From contig CANCCE010000044.1 in assembly GCA_947374505.1 (NCBI GenBank), forward strand, positions 1 to 15,396: DNA of 15,396 nt. Reading direction: 5' to 3'. The first letter of the stretch is position 1, and each line of letters begins with the position of its first letter. The position numbers were made by a program, and so were the translations under genes. The stretch comes from Comamonadaceae bacterium (GTDB lineage: Bacteria; Pseudomonadota; Gammaproteobacteria; Burkholderiales; Burkholderiaceae_C). Shown here in pieces: positions 1 through 8,579 of this stretch. Below the pieces are notes generated by a model. It made no database searches. It was not told the DNA's origin and saw only the letters and a program-made list of their open reading frames with translations.

Positions 1-165
1 CTGGACTGGCTCAAACTGCTGGTGGCCGAAGACATCTCGCTCGACGTGCTGCAAAGCCAAGACAACAAAGTCTCGGTACCGCCGCTGGTGGGCGCCCTGC
101 TGAAAAACGAACAGGATGTGACGCTGTTTGAAAAACTGGTGTTCATGCAGCGCCAAAACCGCTAA
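1..165 (+). CDS. MoxR-family AAA ATPase, C-terminal fragment
   Basis: The frame is open from the first base and stops with TAA at 163-165, giving the last 54 residues of a protein that begins outside the window. The tail (ending FEKLVFMQRQNR) is acidic then helical and looks like the C-terminal lid region of MoxR-type AAA+ ATPases. No Walker motif is in view, so the assignment rests mainly on context: a VWA protein with a CoxE-like sequence lies 240 bp downstream on the same strand, and MoxR ATPases and CoxE-like VWA proteins are commonly paired as a chaperone-like module that matures metal enzymes or other complexes. The family call is inference; that a gene ends here is seen directly. Confidence 0.6.
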   Translation: MDWLKLLVAEDISLDVLQSQDNKVSVPPLVGALLKNEQDVTLFEKLVFMQRQNR

Positions 166-201
166 TCAGCATCTTAGTTACAGCACTGGAGAATTGAACC
201 C

Positions 202-417
202 ATGAATCCTAAATCAATGCTGAAAGAAGGCCTGTCAGACGCCATTGGTTTTATCGGTGGTGCCTTGATCGGTTATTGGGCGGGTCACCTGCTTGGTTTG
301 GATATCTTTGATCCCGGCTACAGCAACAGCAGTATTGTCGGCATCGTGCTGGTCGGTTTAGGTGGTGGACTGGGCCTGCAAATAGCGCGACGCTGGCGCA
401 ACCGCCATGCTGATTGA
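202..417 (+). CDS. Small two-helix membrane protein between moxR-like and VWA genes
   Basis: This encodes 71 residues. ATG at 202 is preceded by a GGAGA Shine-Dalgarno sequence at 188-192, a suitable 9-nt spacing. The protein has two hydrophobic, glycine-rich stretches (about residues 13-34 and 41-62) separated by a short loop (GLDIFDPGYSNSS), and ends in a basic tail (ARRWRNRH), so it is probably an inner-membrane hairpin with a cytoplasmic C-terminus. I do not recognise a named family. The gene lies 36 bp after the MoxR-like stop, and its own stop overlaps the VWA start by 11 bp, so it is probably co-translated with the VWA gene and may anchor or regulate that module. Confidence 0.8.
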   Translation: MNPKSMLKEGLSDAIGFIGGALIGYWAGHLLGLDIFDPGYSNSSIVGIVLVGLGGGLGLQIARRWRNRHAD

Positions 418-1618
418 TTTTTTCTACACCTTGCGCTCGGCTAAGTTACCGGTATCGGTCAAGGAATACCTGACGCTGCTGGAAGCGCTGAAGGCCGGCG
501 TGGTCGGGCCGAACAGCGGCGATGCCGACCCGTCCGGCGAAGGTGCTTACAAAATCGATGATTTTTATTACCTGAGCCGCACTGTGCTGGTGAAGGACGA
601 AAAGCACTACGACAAGTTTGACCGCGCCTTCGCGTCCTACTTCAAAGGCGTCGAGAGGGTAGCCGACTTCACCAAGGACATTCCACTCGAATGGCTGCGC
701 AAAAACCTAGAACTCGAACTCAGCGCTGAAGACAAAGCCAAGATCGAAAAGATGGGTTGGGACGAGCTCATGGAAACCTTGAAAAAACGTTTTGAAGAGC
801 AAAAAGAACGCCACGAAGGCGGCAGCAAATGGATTGGCACGGGCGGCACCTCGCCGTTTGGGGCCAACGGTTTTAATCCGCAAGGCATCCGCATTGGTCA
901 GGAAAAAAGCCGCAACAAAAGTGCTGTCAAAGTGTGGGACCAACGCGCCTACAAAGACTACGACGACTCGCAAGAACTCGGCACGCGCAACATCAAGGTG
1001 GCGCTGCGTCGTTTGCGCAAATTTGCCAGGCAAGGCAGTGCTGAAGAGCTCGACCTCGACGACACCATCAAGTCCACGGCCGCCAATGCCGGCTGGCTCG
1101 ACATCAAGATGGTGCCCGAGCGCCACAACAATGTGAAAGTGCTGCTGCTGATGGATGTCGGCGGCACCATGGACGAACACATCGCCCGTGTTGAAGAGTT
1201 GTTCTCCGCCAGCAAGTCTGAGTTCAAGCATTTGGAGTTTTATTACTTTCACAACTGCGTCTACGACTTTATGTGGAAGAACAACCACCGCCGCTTCAGC
1301 GAGAAGTTCGCCACGTTTGACATCATTCGCAAGTACAACAAAGACTACAAGCTTATCTTTATTGGCGATGCCACCATGAGTCCTTACGAGATCCTGCAGC
1401 CCGGTGGCAGTGTCGAATACAACAACGCAGAGAGCGGTGCTGAATGGATCCAACGCCTGACCAGTGCCTTCCCGAAATTCGCCTGGATCAACCCCGAGCC
1501 ACAAGGCGTCTGGCCATACCGGCAGAGCATTGCCGTGATGCAGCAGCTCGTCGGTAACCGGATGTACCCTTTGACACTCAAAGGACTTGAAGAAGCCATG
1601 CGTCTGCTGACCAAGTGA
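407..1618 (+). CDS. CoxE-like VWA domain protein
   Basis: This is a 403-residue soluble protein. The N-terminal half (about 1-230) is charged and helical, opening with MLIDFFYTLRSAKLPVSVKE, which is typical of the CoxE-like/COG3825 VWA proteins. The VWA domain occupies roughly residues 240-400. Its metal-ion-dependent adhesion site reads DVGGT (D250, G252, T254) rather than the textbook DxSxS. A later DAT motif (FIGDATMSPYEI) provides a probable third metal loop. The ATG at 407 has no Shine-Dalgarno sequence but overlaps the preceding gene by 11 bp, so translational coupling is likely. With the upstream MoxR-like ATPase it probably forms an ATPase/VWA chaperone pair acting on an unidentified client. 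It is followed 16 bp later by tamA. Confidence 0.88.
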   Translation: MLIDFFYTLRSAKLPVSVKEYLTLLEALKAGVVGPNSGDADPSGEGAYKIDDFYYLSRTVLVKDEKHYDKFDRAFASYFKGVERVADFTKDIPLEWLRKNLELELSAEDKAKIEKMGWDELMETLKKRFEEQKERHEGGSKWIGTGGTSPFGANGFNPQGIRIGQEKSRNKSAVKVWDQRAYKDYDDSQELGTRNIKVALRRLRKFARQGSAEELDLDDTIKSTAANAGWLDIKMVPERHNNVKVLLLMDVGGTMDEHIARVEELFSASKSEFKHLEFYYFHNCVYDFMWKNNHRRFSEKFATFDIIRKYNKDYKLIFIGDATMSPYEILQPGGSVEYNNAESGAEWIQRLTSAFPKFAWINPEPQGVWPYRQSIAVMQQLVGNRMYPLTLKGLEEAMRLLTK

Positions 1619-1634
1619 CCGTAAACTGGCGCGC

Positions 1635-3464
1635 GTGACATTTGACTTACCCCGTAGCCGTTTTTTCTTCATTTTTGTCGGGGTCGTGGCCGCGTGGACG
1701 GCACTGACAACCATCGTCCACGCGCAGCCCAGCGCCAACGCATTTGATATTCGCATTGAAGCGCCAGAAGACATTCGGAGCTTGTTGGAGCGCCATCTGC
1801 AACTGCAGCGCTTTCGCGCCGTGACCGACCTAGAAGACGCTGAACTCGCCCGGTTGATGGTGCTGGCCGACACGGATGTGCGCAATCTGCTCGGCACTTT
1901 GGGTTATTTCAGCCCGGACGTTCAGATCAGCCGCAGCCCGGCCAGCACGCCCCCCACCCAACCCACGATTGTTGTGACGGTCGTGCCTGGACCGACCACC
2001 CGCACGGCGCAGACGACGATGCGCTTCAACGGCGATATTGCGAGCTCCCCCGATGCGGACGCCGCGAGGCTGCGCGACAGCATCAATCAGAACTGGCGCT
2101 TGCCGCCCGGCCAGCCTTTCACGCAAGACAGTTGGGACGCCGCCAAGACACAAGCGTTACGGCAACTGGTGGCGCGGCGTTACCCGGCGGGGAAAATCTC
2201 CTATAGCTTGGCCGACATCGACCCCCCGACACATGCCGCCACGCTCACGCTGGAGCTGGACTCCGGCCCGCTGTACCGCTTGGGCGAACTCAAAGTCAGC
2301 GGCTTGGAGCGTTACGACCCGGTGCTGGTGCCGCGTCTGGCACGCTTGATGCCCGGTGATATTTACGACCAACGCCAACTCGTTGAGGCCCAGCAACGGC
2401 TGGCCGGCAGCGGTTATTTCGATTCAGCCTATGTACTGGTCGACCCGGACAGCGACCCGAACGCTGCACCCGTCACGGTGCAGGTACGCGAAGCCAAACT
2501 GCAAAAAGTGGTGCTCGGCGTCGGCCTGACCACAGACACCGGACCACGTGCGTCGATTGAGCACACCCATAACCGGGTGCCCGGCTTGGACTGGCGAGCC
2601 GTGACCAAGCTGCAACTTGACAGCAAGCTCCCATTAGCCCAGACCGAGTGGACCTCTTTGCCCGACGCCGACAACTGGCGCTGGGTCTCGTTGGCGCGCG
2701 TCGCGCGGATGGACGACAACGAGCTGGTCACCGACGCACAGACCCTGCGCTTCGGTCGAGTGCAAATCGGTGACCGCATCGATCGCTCAACGTATGTGCA
2801 ATACGACCGTGCCACGGTGACCGCCAGCGGCACCGCCAGCACGCTGAACGATGCACGCCTCGGCGACGGTTCCGCGCTGAGCCTGAACTACGGCTGGACC
2901 GGCCGTTACTTTGACAGCCGGCCCTTTCCCTCGCGCGGCTATGGACTCGGATTTGACGTCGGCGGCGGCACCACGATGGGCGCCAACCGGCAACCCTTTG
3001 TGCGTGCGGTCGGTCGCTGGATGGGCATCGCGCCGCTGGAGCGCGGCCGCATTGCCATGCGCGCCGAAGGCGGTGCGGTGCTGGTCACCAACGATGCCGC
3101 CATGCCCGCGACACAGCTGTTTCGCACGGGCGGCGACACCACCGTGCGCGGCTACGGACTGCGCGACATCGGTATCGCCCTGCCCAACGGCTTGACCGGC
3201 CCCGGTCACTACATGGCGGTTGCCAGCGCTGAGTGGCAACGGCCGATTTTGAGCGGCGGCTTGCCGACCGACTGGGAAAACACGCTCTTCATTGACGCCG
3301 GCAATGTGGCGGACAGCGCAGTGGATCTAAGCCGGAATGTGGCGGTCGGCATCGGTACCGGCGCACGCTGGAAAAGCCCGATCGGGCCGCTGCAGATCGA
3401 TCTGGCCTACGGCGTGAAAACCCAGCAAGTGCGACTCCACGTCAGCGTTGGCTTTGTGTTTTAA
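1635..3464 (+). CDS. tamA: TamA, outer-membrane Omp85-family translocation and assembly protein
   Basis: This 609-residue protein starts at GTG; no ATG is available nearby and the gap to the VWA stop is only 16 bp. Residues 1-30 form a signal peptide (hydrophobic core then VHA before QPSANAF). Residues about 35-270 hold the POTRA-like repeats: one around DIRIEAPEDIRSLLERHL, and a clear last one at YRLGELKVSGLERYDPVLV with the usual GYFDSAYV ending. The remainder is the 16-strand barrel, containing the Omp85 loop-6 motif VRGY at 504-507 and ending in VSVGFVF, the terminal-phenylalanine signature of barrels inserted by BAM. TamA spans the outer membrane and works with inner-membrane TamB in assembly of autotransporters and other surface proteins, and the pair is also linked to lipid transport. 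tamB begins at the very next base. Confidence 0.93.
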   Translation: MTFDLPRSRFFFIFVGVVAAWTALTTIVHAQPSANAFDIRIEAPEDIRSLLERHLQLQRFRAVTDLEDAELARLMVLADTDVRNLLGTLGYFSPDVQISRSPASTPPTQPTIVVTVVPGPTTRTAQTTMRFNGDIASSPDADAARLRDSINQNWRLPPGQPFTQDSWDAAKTQALRQLVARRYPAGKISYSLADIDPPTHAATLTLELDSGPLYRLGELKVSGLERYDPVLVPRLARLMPGDIYDQRQLVEAQQRLAGSGYFDSAYVLVDPDSDPNAAPVTVQVREAKLQKVVLGVGLTTDTGPRASIEHTHNRVPGLDWRAVTKLQLDSKLPLAQTEWTSLPDADNWRWVSLARVARMDDNELVTDAQTLRFGRVQIGDRIDRSTYVQYDRATVTASGTASTLNDARLGDGSALSLNYGWTGRYFDSRPFPSRGYGLGFDVGGGTTMGANRQPFVRAVGRWMGIAPLERGRIAMRAEGGAVLVTNDAAMPATQLFRTGGDTTVRGYGLRDIGIALPNGLTGPGHYMAVASAEWQRPILSGGLPTDWENTLFIDAGNVADSAVDLSRNVAVGIGTGARWKSPIGPLQIDLAYGVKTQQVRLHVSVGFVF

Positions 3465-6400
3465 ATGCGGCAGACACTTCGCTTTTTTTCACGCTTTGTC
3501 GCTGGCACGCTCCTGCTGCTGGGACTGACAGCTGGCGGCGTTTGGTGGTGGAGTGGCAGCCAAGGCTCACTCGCCACCGCCTTGCGTTGGGTCAGCCAAT
3601 CGACAGTGTTGCTAGCCCCGAGCAGCTTGAGTGCTGAAGATGTCACCGGCTCCATCCGACATGGCGGCCGCGTTGGACGCTTGAGCTGGCAAAACAAGGG
3701 CCTGCGCGTCACGGCATCGCAGATTGAGGCTCGATGGCAAGTACTAGAACTCATATCGGGCCGACTGCAGATCGATCAGCTGCATCTGGCGAGCCTGCAG
3801 ATCGACCCCCTCGACACCCCTGAAAAGCCTGCGGCAACATTGCCACCGGCTCTGAGCCTACCCTTGGACGTCGCGTTGGCAGACTTGGCTGTGGGTCAAA
3901 TCACCTGGGGCGGTCTACCCGCAGTTCAAGCCGCAGAACTGCGCGCCAACTACCACTACGCCAACGCGCAACACGCCCTCACCTTAGACCATGTGCAAGT
4001 CGCCAGCGGCAGCTATCAGGGTCGCATCAGCTTGGCCGCAGACAGCGCCATGACGCTGGACGCCAGCCTGACGGGCGAGCTGCGGGCGGCACTTTCCAGC
4101 GGCGTCAAGCCACTGCCCTTGACCCTTCAAGCCACAGCCCAGGGTGCATTGACTGAATTCACCTTGAAGGCGGCACTCGGACTCGATGGCACACCCCTTC
4201 GCAGCGGCCTGCAACCGCAAGCCAACGTCAGCGCCCGCATTTCTCCTTGGGCCGCGCAGCCACTGCCGGAAGCCGACGCCACCTTCCTTGACCTCGACCT
4301 GGCCATGCTGTGGCCGCAGGCGCCCCAAACCCAGCTCACCGGAACGGCGCAGGTGGTGCCGCAAGGTGGTGCCGGCTGGTCACTCACAACAGCACTGAAG
4401 AACCGCCGCGCCGGTCCGTGGGATCGGCAACGTTTGCCCATCGACCAGCTCCAAGCCAACGGTGAATGGCGGGACGGCAAAGCCTTGTTGCGCTCACTGG
4501 ACGCGCAACTCGGCACCGGCCGACTGCAAGCCCGTGGCGAGTGGACAGACAACATGACGTCAAAAGCCGTCAGCAACGACTGGCAAGTCCATGTGCAGCT
4601 TCAGCAGATCAACCCTTCGGCCCTGCATTCAAAGTGGACGACGCAGCTGATGAACGGCAACGCTGCGCTGAAGTCGACGGGCGACACGTTCGAACTCGCT
4701 GCATTGCAAGTGCGCACACGCGATGCGGAAATCAAAGCCACTGGTCAATTTCAGCCGAAGATGCTCGGCGGCAAAGGCCAGCTATCGCTGTCAGCACCCG
4801 GCATTCAAGTGGACGCGAATGGAGCGTTGAAGCCAACCACCGGCAGCGGCCAACTCACTGTAAAAGCTGACGACATGAAACAGGCATTGCGCTGGTTGCG
4901 CGGCCTGCCGGGTCTGACTTCACCGCTCGAAGCTGCCGCCGCGCAAGGCCGTGGCCAGCTGTCAGTGGACTGGCAAGGGGGTTGGCAGGATCCGCAACTC
5001 AAAGCGTCACTGACTGTACCGACGTTGGAATTGCAACCGACACCAACCAGCCTACAACTGCGCGACATCCAAGTCAGCCTGAACGGTCGCCTGAGCCAAG
5101 CGCAATTAACGGCGAAGGGTCGGGCTGACATCGGCTCGCGGCGCATCGTGCTGGCGCTAGTTGCGGAGGGCGGCAGCAACGCCAAGTCGCTGCCCTCTAT
5201 TTCGTCTCTGTCGTCATGGCAGGCGATCATCAAGCAACTCAAGCTTTCGGTCGAAGACCCGGGGTTGGGCGCGGGTGTCTGGCGTCTTGAAGCACAACGC
5301 GCTTTTAACTTGCGCGGTGCCGCCGACTTGATCGAGCTGGACGCTGGCCAAGCCAGTCTGACAGCCCCCACCTCACAGCTTGGTGACCGCCACACAGTGC
5401 CAAGCCAAGCGCTGTTGGCTTGGCAGCCAACACGCTGGCAACCGGGTGAATTCGTCACGGCAGGCTCGCTCAAAGGATTGCCATTGGCTTGGACAGAATT
5501 GCTGCTGGGCCCAAAAATCACCAACGCCGGCTTGGTGGGCAACCTGATTTTTGACGGCGAATGGGATGTTGCGATCGGCCCCACGCTGAAGCTCACAGCG
5601 CAACTCGCGCGCAGCAGCGGCGACCTCACAGTACTAGCGGAAAGCGCCGATGGTGTGCAGGCGCGTGTGGCGGCCGGTATTCGTGAGGCTCGCCTCAGCG
5701 TCAACAGCAATGGCAGCGCGCTCACTGCCCAACTGCGCTGGGACAGCGCACGCGCCGGTACGGCTGAGGGGCAATTGCGCACACAACTCAAACGCACACC
5801 GGCGAGCGATGCCACCGCGCAAGACGGACCATCAATCGCTGGCTGGACTTGGCCCGCAGACGCGGCTCTCAGCGGTCAACTCAAAGCGCAGCTACCGCGT
5901 CTTGGCGCATGGTCGGTGCTGGCACCACCGGGCTGGCGACTGCGCGGCTCATTGGGCACCAACATGACCGTCCAAGGGACCCGTTCCACACCGCAATTTG
6001 TGGGGGACTTGCAAGCCGATGATATGGCACTGCGCTCCGTGGTCGACGGCTTTGAATTCAGCAACGGCCGTCTGCGTGCCCACATCGACGGCACGCGCCT
6101 GCGCATCAGAGAGTTCACGCTGCACGGTGCCGGGGCTAAAGATACTGGCGGCGTGCTCAGCGCAGAAGGTGATGTCCGCTGGAGTCAAGGCGCACCGCAG
6201 GTCACACTGACAGCGCAGCTTGAACGATTGCGCACCAGTATTCGCAGCGACCGACAACTCACACTCTCAGGCAAGCTCCAAGGCTCGCTCACGGGCCAAA
6301 CGGCCAACATTTCCGGCGCCCTGACAGTTGATCAGGCACGCATTGTCTTGCCCGACGAAAGCCGACCGCAGCTCTCAGACGATGTTCGAGTGCGAACGCT

Positions 6401-7166
6401 GCAAACCAAGTTGCCGGCAATGAGCACTGCGCAAACGAACAAGCTCGTCACAAAAATCGATGTGCAAATAGACCTTGGCGACGACTTTCGCATTGAAGGC
6501 AAAGGCATCAAAACGCGCATGCGCGGCTCACTGAACCTGCTAGGCGAATCGGTCAGCGCACCACGTCTGCTGGGGTCCATCACGACCCGGGGCGGCGAAT
6601 ACCGTGCTTACGGCCAAAGATTAGACATCGAAACCGGGGTGCTGAGATTCACCGGTCCGATTGACAATCCGACCCTGACTATTCTGGCCATTCGCCCCAA
6701 CCTGACCCAGCGCGTTGGCGTGGAAATTACCGGCACGGCACTGCTACCCAATGTGCGCCTGTACGCTCAACCCGACTTGCCTGATGCCGAAAAATTGTCC
6801 TGGCTGGTGCTGGGCAGATCATCTGCCGCAGGCGGTGCCGAAGCTGCCCTGCTGCAACAAGCCGCCATCGCTTTATTGGGCAGCAAAAGCGGCGGTATGA
6901 CCGGCGGACTCGCCTCGTCCTTGGGTCTGGACGAACTGTCTTTTCGGGCGCCTTCCAGCAGCGGCGACACCAGCGCCGCCGCCGCGGGCGCCATCACACT
7001 GGGCAAGCGTTTTTCACGGAATTTTTATGCTGCTTACGAACGCTCGTTGTCGGGAACAGTGGGCACGCTCTTCATGTTTTACGAGCTCTCGCGGCGCTTT
7101 ACCGTACGCGCCCAAACCGGTGAACAAACCGCGATCGACCTGATCTTCACCGTGCCCTACGAGTGA
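3465..7166 (+). CDS. tamB: TamB, inner-membrane-anchored periplasm-spanning translocation protein
   Basis: This 1233-residue protein is close to the size of E. coli TamB (about 1260). Its ATG directly follows the tamA stop with no intervening base. Residues about 5-30 form an uncleaved membrane anchor (FVAGTLLLLGLTAGGVWWW). The long middle is repetitive beta-strand sequence rich in L, Q, A and G, matching the hydrophobic groove expected for AsmA/TamB-type bridge proteins. The C-terminal DUF490 domain is well conserved, with RFTGPIDNPTLTILAIRP, LPDAEKLSWLVLGRSS and a terminal LIFTVPYE that would contact the TamA barrel. No frameshift is seen. It ends 48 bp before a tRNA gene. Confidence 0.92.
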   Translation: MRQTLRFFSRFVAGTLLLLGLTAGGVWWWSGSQGSLATALRWVSQSTVLLAPSSLSAEDVTGSIRHGGRVGRLSWQNKGLRVTASQIEARWQVLELISGRLQIDQLHLASLQIDPLDTPEKPAATLPPALSLPLDVALADLAVGQITWGGLPAVQAAELRANYHYANAQHALTLDHVQVASGSYQGRISLAADSAMTLDASLTGELRAALSSGVKPLPLTLQATAQGALTEFTLKAALGLDGTPLRSGLQPQANVSARISPWAAQPLPEADATFLDLDLAMLWPQAPQTQLTGTAQVVPQGGAGWSLTTALKNRRAGPWDRQRLPIDQLQANGEWRDGKALLRSLDAQLGTGRLQARGEWTDNMTSKAVSNDWQVHVQLQQINPSALHSKWTTQLMNGNAALKSTGDTFELAALQVRTRDAEIKATGQFQPKMLGGKGQLSLSAPGIQVDANGALKPTTGSGQLTVKADDMKQALRWLRGLPGLTSPLEAAAAQGRGQLSVDWQGGWQDPQLKASLTVPTLELQPTPTSLQLRDIQVSLNGRLSQAQLTAKGRADIGSRRIVLALVAEGGSNAKSLPSISSLSSWQAIIKQLKLSVEDPGLGAGVWRLEAQRAFNLRGAADLIELDAGQASLTAPTSQLGDRHTVPSQALLAWQPTRWQPGEFVTAGSLKGLPLAWTELLLGPKITNAGLVGNLIFDGEWDVAIGPTLKLTAQLARSSGDLTVLAESADGVQARVAAGIREARLSVNSNGSALTAQLRWDSARAGTAEGQLRTQLKRTPASDATAQDGPSIAGWTWPADAALSGQLKAQLPRLGAWSVLAPPGWRLRGSLGTNMTVQGTRSTPQFVGDLQADDMALRSVVDGFEFSNGRLRAHIDGTRLRIREFTLHGAGAKDTGGVLSAEGDVRWSQGAPQVTLTAQLERLRTSIRSDRQLTLSGKLQGSLTGQTANISGALTVDQARIVLPDESRPQLSDDVRVRTLQTKLPAMSTAQTNKLVTKIDVQIDLGDDFRIEGKGIKTRMRGSLNLLGESVSAPRLLGSITTRGGEYRAYGQRLDIETGVLRFTGPIDNPTLTILAIRPNLTQRVGVEITGTALLPNVRLYAQPDLPDAEKLSWLVLGRSSAAGGAEAALLQQAAIALLGSKSGGMTGGLASSLGLDELSFRAPSSSGDTSAAAAGAITLGKRFSRNFYAAYERSLSGTVGTLFMFYELSRRFTVRAQTGEQTAIDLIFTVPYE

Positions 7167-7197
7167 AGCTTTCGAAGGAAATCGACCTCTCCCAGAA

Positions 7198-7203
7198 TAC
7201 AAT
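7198..7203 (+). promoter_or_regulatory. Probable -10 box for the tRNA-Arg gene
   Basis: TACAAT lies 11 nt before the first base of the mature tRNA, the expected distance for a short tRNA leader. No good -35 hexamer is visible at 16-18 nt upstream, where the sequence reads AAGGAA, so this is a partial promoter match only. Confidence 0.35.
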
Positions 7204-7214
7204 TACCCAAAATT

Positions 7215-7289
7215 GCCGCCATAGTTCAACGGATAGAACGAGTGCCTCCTAAGCGCTAGATACAGGTTCGATTCCTGTTGGTGGCACCA
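7215..7289 (+). tRNA. tRNA-Arg (anticodon CCT)
   Basis: The 75-base gene folds into a full cloverleaf. The acceptor stem is GCCGCCA with TGGTGGC (one G-U pair), the D stem is GTTC/GAAC, the anticodon stem is AGTGC/GCGCT enclosing the loop CTCCTAA, and the T arm is ACAGG-TTCGATT-CCTGT. It has discriminator A and an encoded CCA at 7287-7289. The anticodon at 7248-7250 is CCT, which reads the AGG arginine codon. It sits just downstream of tamB and upstream of the Bug receptor gene. I see no duplicated 3' tRNA end elsewhere in the window, so no sign that it served as an integration site here. Confidence 0.96.
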
Positions 7290-7390
7290 GTTGATCACAT
7301 CAGATCGTGTGCATCAATCTCACAACCCGCGTCGCCTAAAGCAGTGCCGGGGTTTCTTGCTTCAAGCGATTTGTAGACGTGGATGAGAGC

Positions 7391-7419
7391 TTGCCATGAA
7401 GAAGAGGACGCTCTAGAGT
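7391..7419 (+). promoter_or_regulatory. Candidate sigma-70 promoter for the Bug receptor gene
   Basis: TTGCCA at 7391-7396 (5 of 6 to consensus) is separated by exactly 17 bp from TAGAGT at 7414-7419 (4 of 6). This places the transcription start near 7426 and gives a leader of about 55 nt before the ATG at 7482. It is the best promoter-like pair in the 183 bp between the tRNA and the gene. Confidence 0.4.
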
Positions 7420-7468
7420 CGATCATGCCTCGCCACTCTTTTTAGCTCTTAAATTTCAATCCTCATCC

Positions 7469-7473
7469 AAGGA
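7469..7473 (+). promoter_or_regulatory. Ribosome binding site deciding the Bug receptor start
   Basis: AAGGA at 7469-7473 overlaps the first possible ATG (7473) and so cannot serve it, but lies 8 nt before the in-frame ATG at 7482. This favours 7482 as the true start. Confidence 0.65.
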
Positions 7474-7481
7474 TGACAGAC

Positions 7482-8477
7482 ATGACTCAGTTGCCATCAG
7501 GACGGAGACTTGTGAAAGGTCTTTTTTTTACTCTCACCGTGTGTCTAAGTGGCTTTGCCAGCTGCGCCTGTGGCCAGGCCTTTCCCATCAAGCCGATACG
7601 CATCATTTCGCCATACTCGCCCGGCGGCGGCAATGATGTGATCGCTCGCGCAGTCGCAGTTCAGCTGAGCCAGAAGCTGGGCCAGCCGGTCCTTGTCGAA
7701 AATAAACCTGGCGCCAATACCCTGATTGGTGCCGATTACGTCGCCAGACAGCCGGCGGACGGTTACACCATCATCCTGCTGCCAACCCAGCACGTTTACA
7801 ACTCGGCCCTTTACGACAAGATGCCCTATGACCCGATCGAGGACTTCACACCCATCACGCTAGTCGGGTCTGCGCCGCTGCTGTTGGTAGCGCACGAGGC
7901 GGCTCCATTCAAAAACCTGAAGGAACTCATTCAGTACGCGAAAAAGCGACCTGCGAATGACCTTACTTTCAGTACCGCGGGTGTCGGCTCCTCAGGTCAC
8001 TTGGCAGGGGCATTGCTGGGGCAAGTCACTGGCCTGCAGTTCCAGCACGTCGCGTACAAGGGAGCCGCACCCGCAGCCAATGCGCTCTTCAGCCACGAAG
8101 TCATGATGAGCATTTCGCCGCCTTCGACGCTGCTGCCGTTTGCACGCGCAGGCAAGATTATCGCGATCGGAATGACTGGCAATATCCGTTCCCAAGCCGC
8201 TCCAGACATCCCCACCATCACCGAGCAGGGCCTGTCCGACTATGACGCGGGGCTGTGGTACGGTTTTCTTGGCCCAGCCAAGATGCCGCATGACGTGGTG
8301 ATGAAGCTGAACAGCGCGATAACTTCTGTCATCAATGGCAAGGACATGAAGGAAGTGTTCGCCAAGCAAGGCTTGGACGCCTACAGTTCAACGCCGGATG
8401 AATTCGCTAAGCTGATGGCCAGGGACTTAAAGCGCTGGGTGCCAGTCGTCAAGGCGGCCGGTATGAAGCCTCAATGA
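7482..8477 (+). CDS. Bug/TctC-family tripartite tricarboxylate transporter substrate-binding protein
   Basis: This encodes 331 residues from ATG 7482 (334 if the ATG at 7473 were used). It has a basic N-terminus, a hydrophobic core (GLFFTLTVCLSGFASCACG) and a cleavage region before QAFPIKPIRI, so it is periplasmic. Family hallmarks are YSPGGGNDVIARAVA, the ENKPGANTLIGADYVA segment, QPADGYTIIL, and TFSTAGVGSSGHLAGALL with HVAYKGAAPAANAL, which line the binding cleft for carboxylates and similar anions in characterised Bug proteins. Such receptors are greatly expanded in Burkholderiales and are often found, as here, without adjacent tctA/tctB membrane genes. The ligand cannot be predicted. The cysteines near the end of the signal peptide (SCACG) leave a lipoprotein form possible but unproven. 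Confidence 0.92.
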   Translation: MTQLPSGRRLVKGLFFTLTVCLSGFASCACGQAFPIKPIRIISPYSPGGGNDVIARAVAVQLSQKLGQPVLVENKPGANTLIGADYVARQPADGYTIILLPTQHVYNSALYDKMPYDPIEDFTPITLVGSAPLLLVAHEAAPFKNLKELIQYAKKRPANDLTFSTAGVGSSGHLAGALLGQVTGLQFQHVAYKGAAPAANALFSHEVMMSISPPSTLLPFARAGKIIAIGMTGNIRSQAAPDIPTITEQGLSDYDAGLWYGFLGPAKMPHDVVMKLNSAITSVINGKDMKEVFAKQGLDAYSSTPDEFAKLMARDLKRWVPVVKAAGMKPQ

Positions 8478-8509
8478 ATCTCTGCGCAGCGGAAGTTGAC
8501 TCCTGTTGC

Positions 8510-8579
8510 TCAGGTTTTGGTTTGCGCATTTTCAATGGCAGATTGGGCGCGATTGGCTGACTGGGCAGCTGCTTTGTTT
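8510..8579 (-). repeat. Duplicated bactofilin gene tail (copy A of a direct repeat)
   Basis: These 70 bp match 10315-10384 at 67 of 70 positions in the same orientation. Read on the minus strand, they encode the last 22 residues plus TGA of the bactofilin gene; the differences are two synonymous changes (both Ala codons) and one Thr-to-Ser. The match begins exactly at the stop codon, with only patchy similarity beyond it (TGACTCCT versus TGATTCCT some bases further out). It is therefore a displaced gene fragment, not a random repeat. Confidence 0.9.

Noticed and set aside
707..1897. 396-codon minus-strand ORF across the VWA and tamA start
   Set aside because: It is antisense to two well-supported genes, the translation is low in recognisable domains, and open antisense frames are common in GC-rich DNA.
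4805..5815. 336-codon minus-strand ORF inside tamB
   Set aside because: It is a Ser/Arg/Cys-rich shadow of tamB codons with no family features.
8501..8508. TCCTGTTG shared with the tRNA-Arg 3' half, as a trace of tRNA-targeted integration
   Set aside because: Only 8 bases match and the rest of the tRNA end is not repeated, so chance is sufficient.
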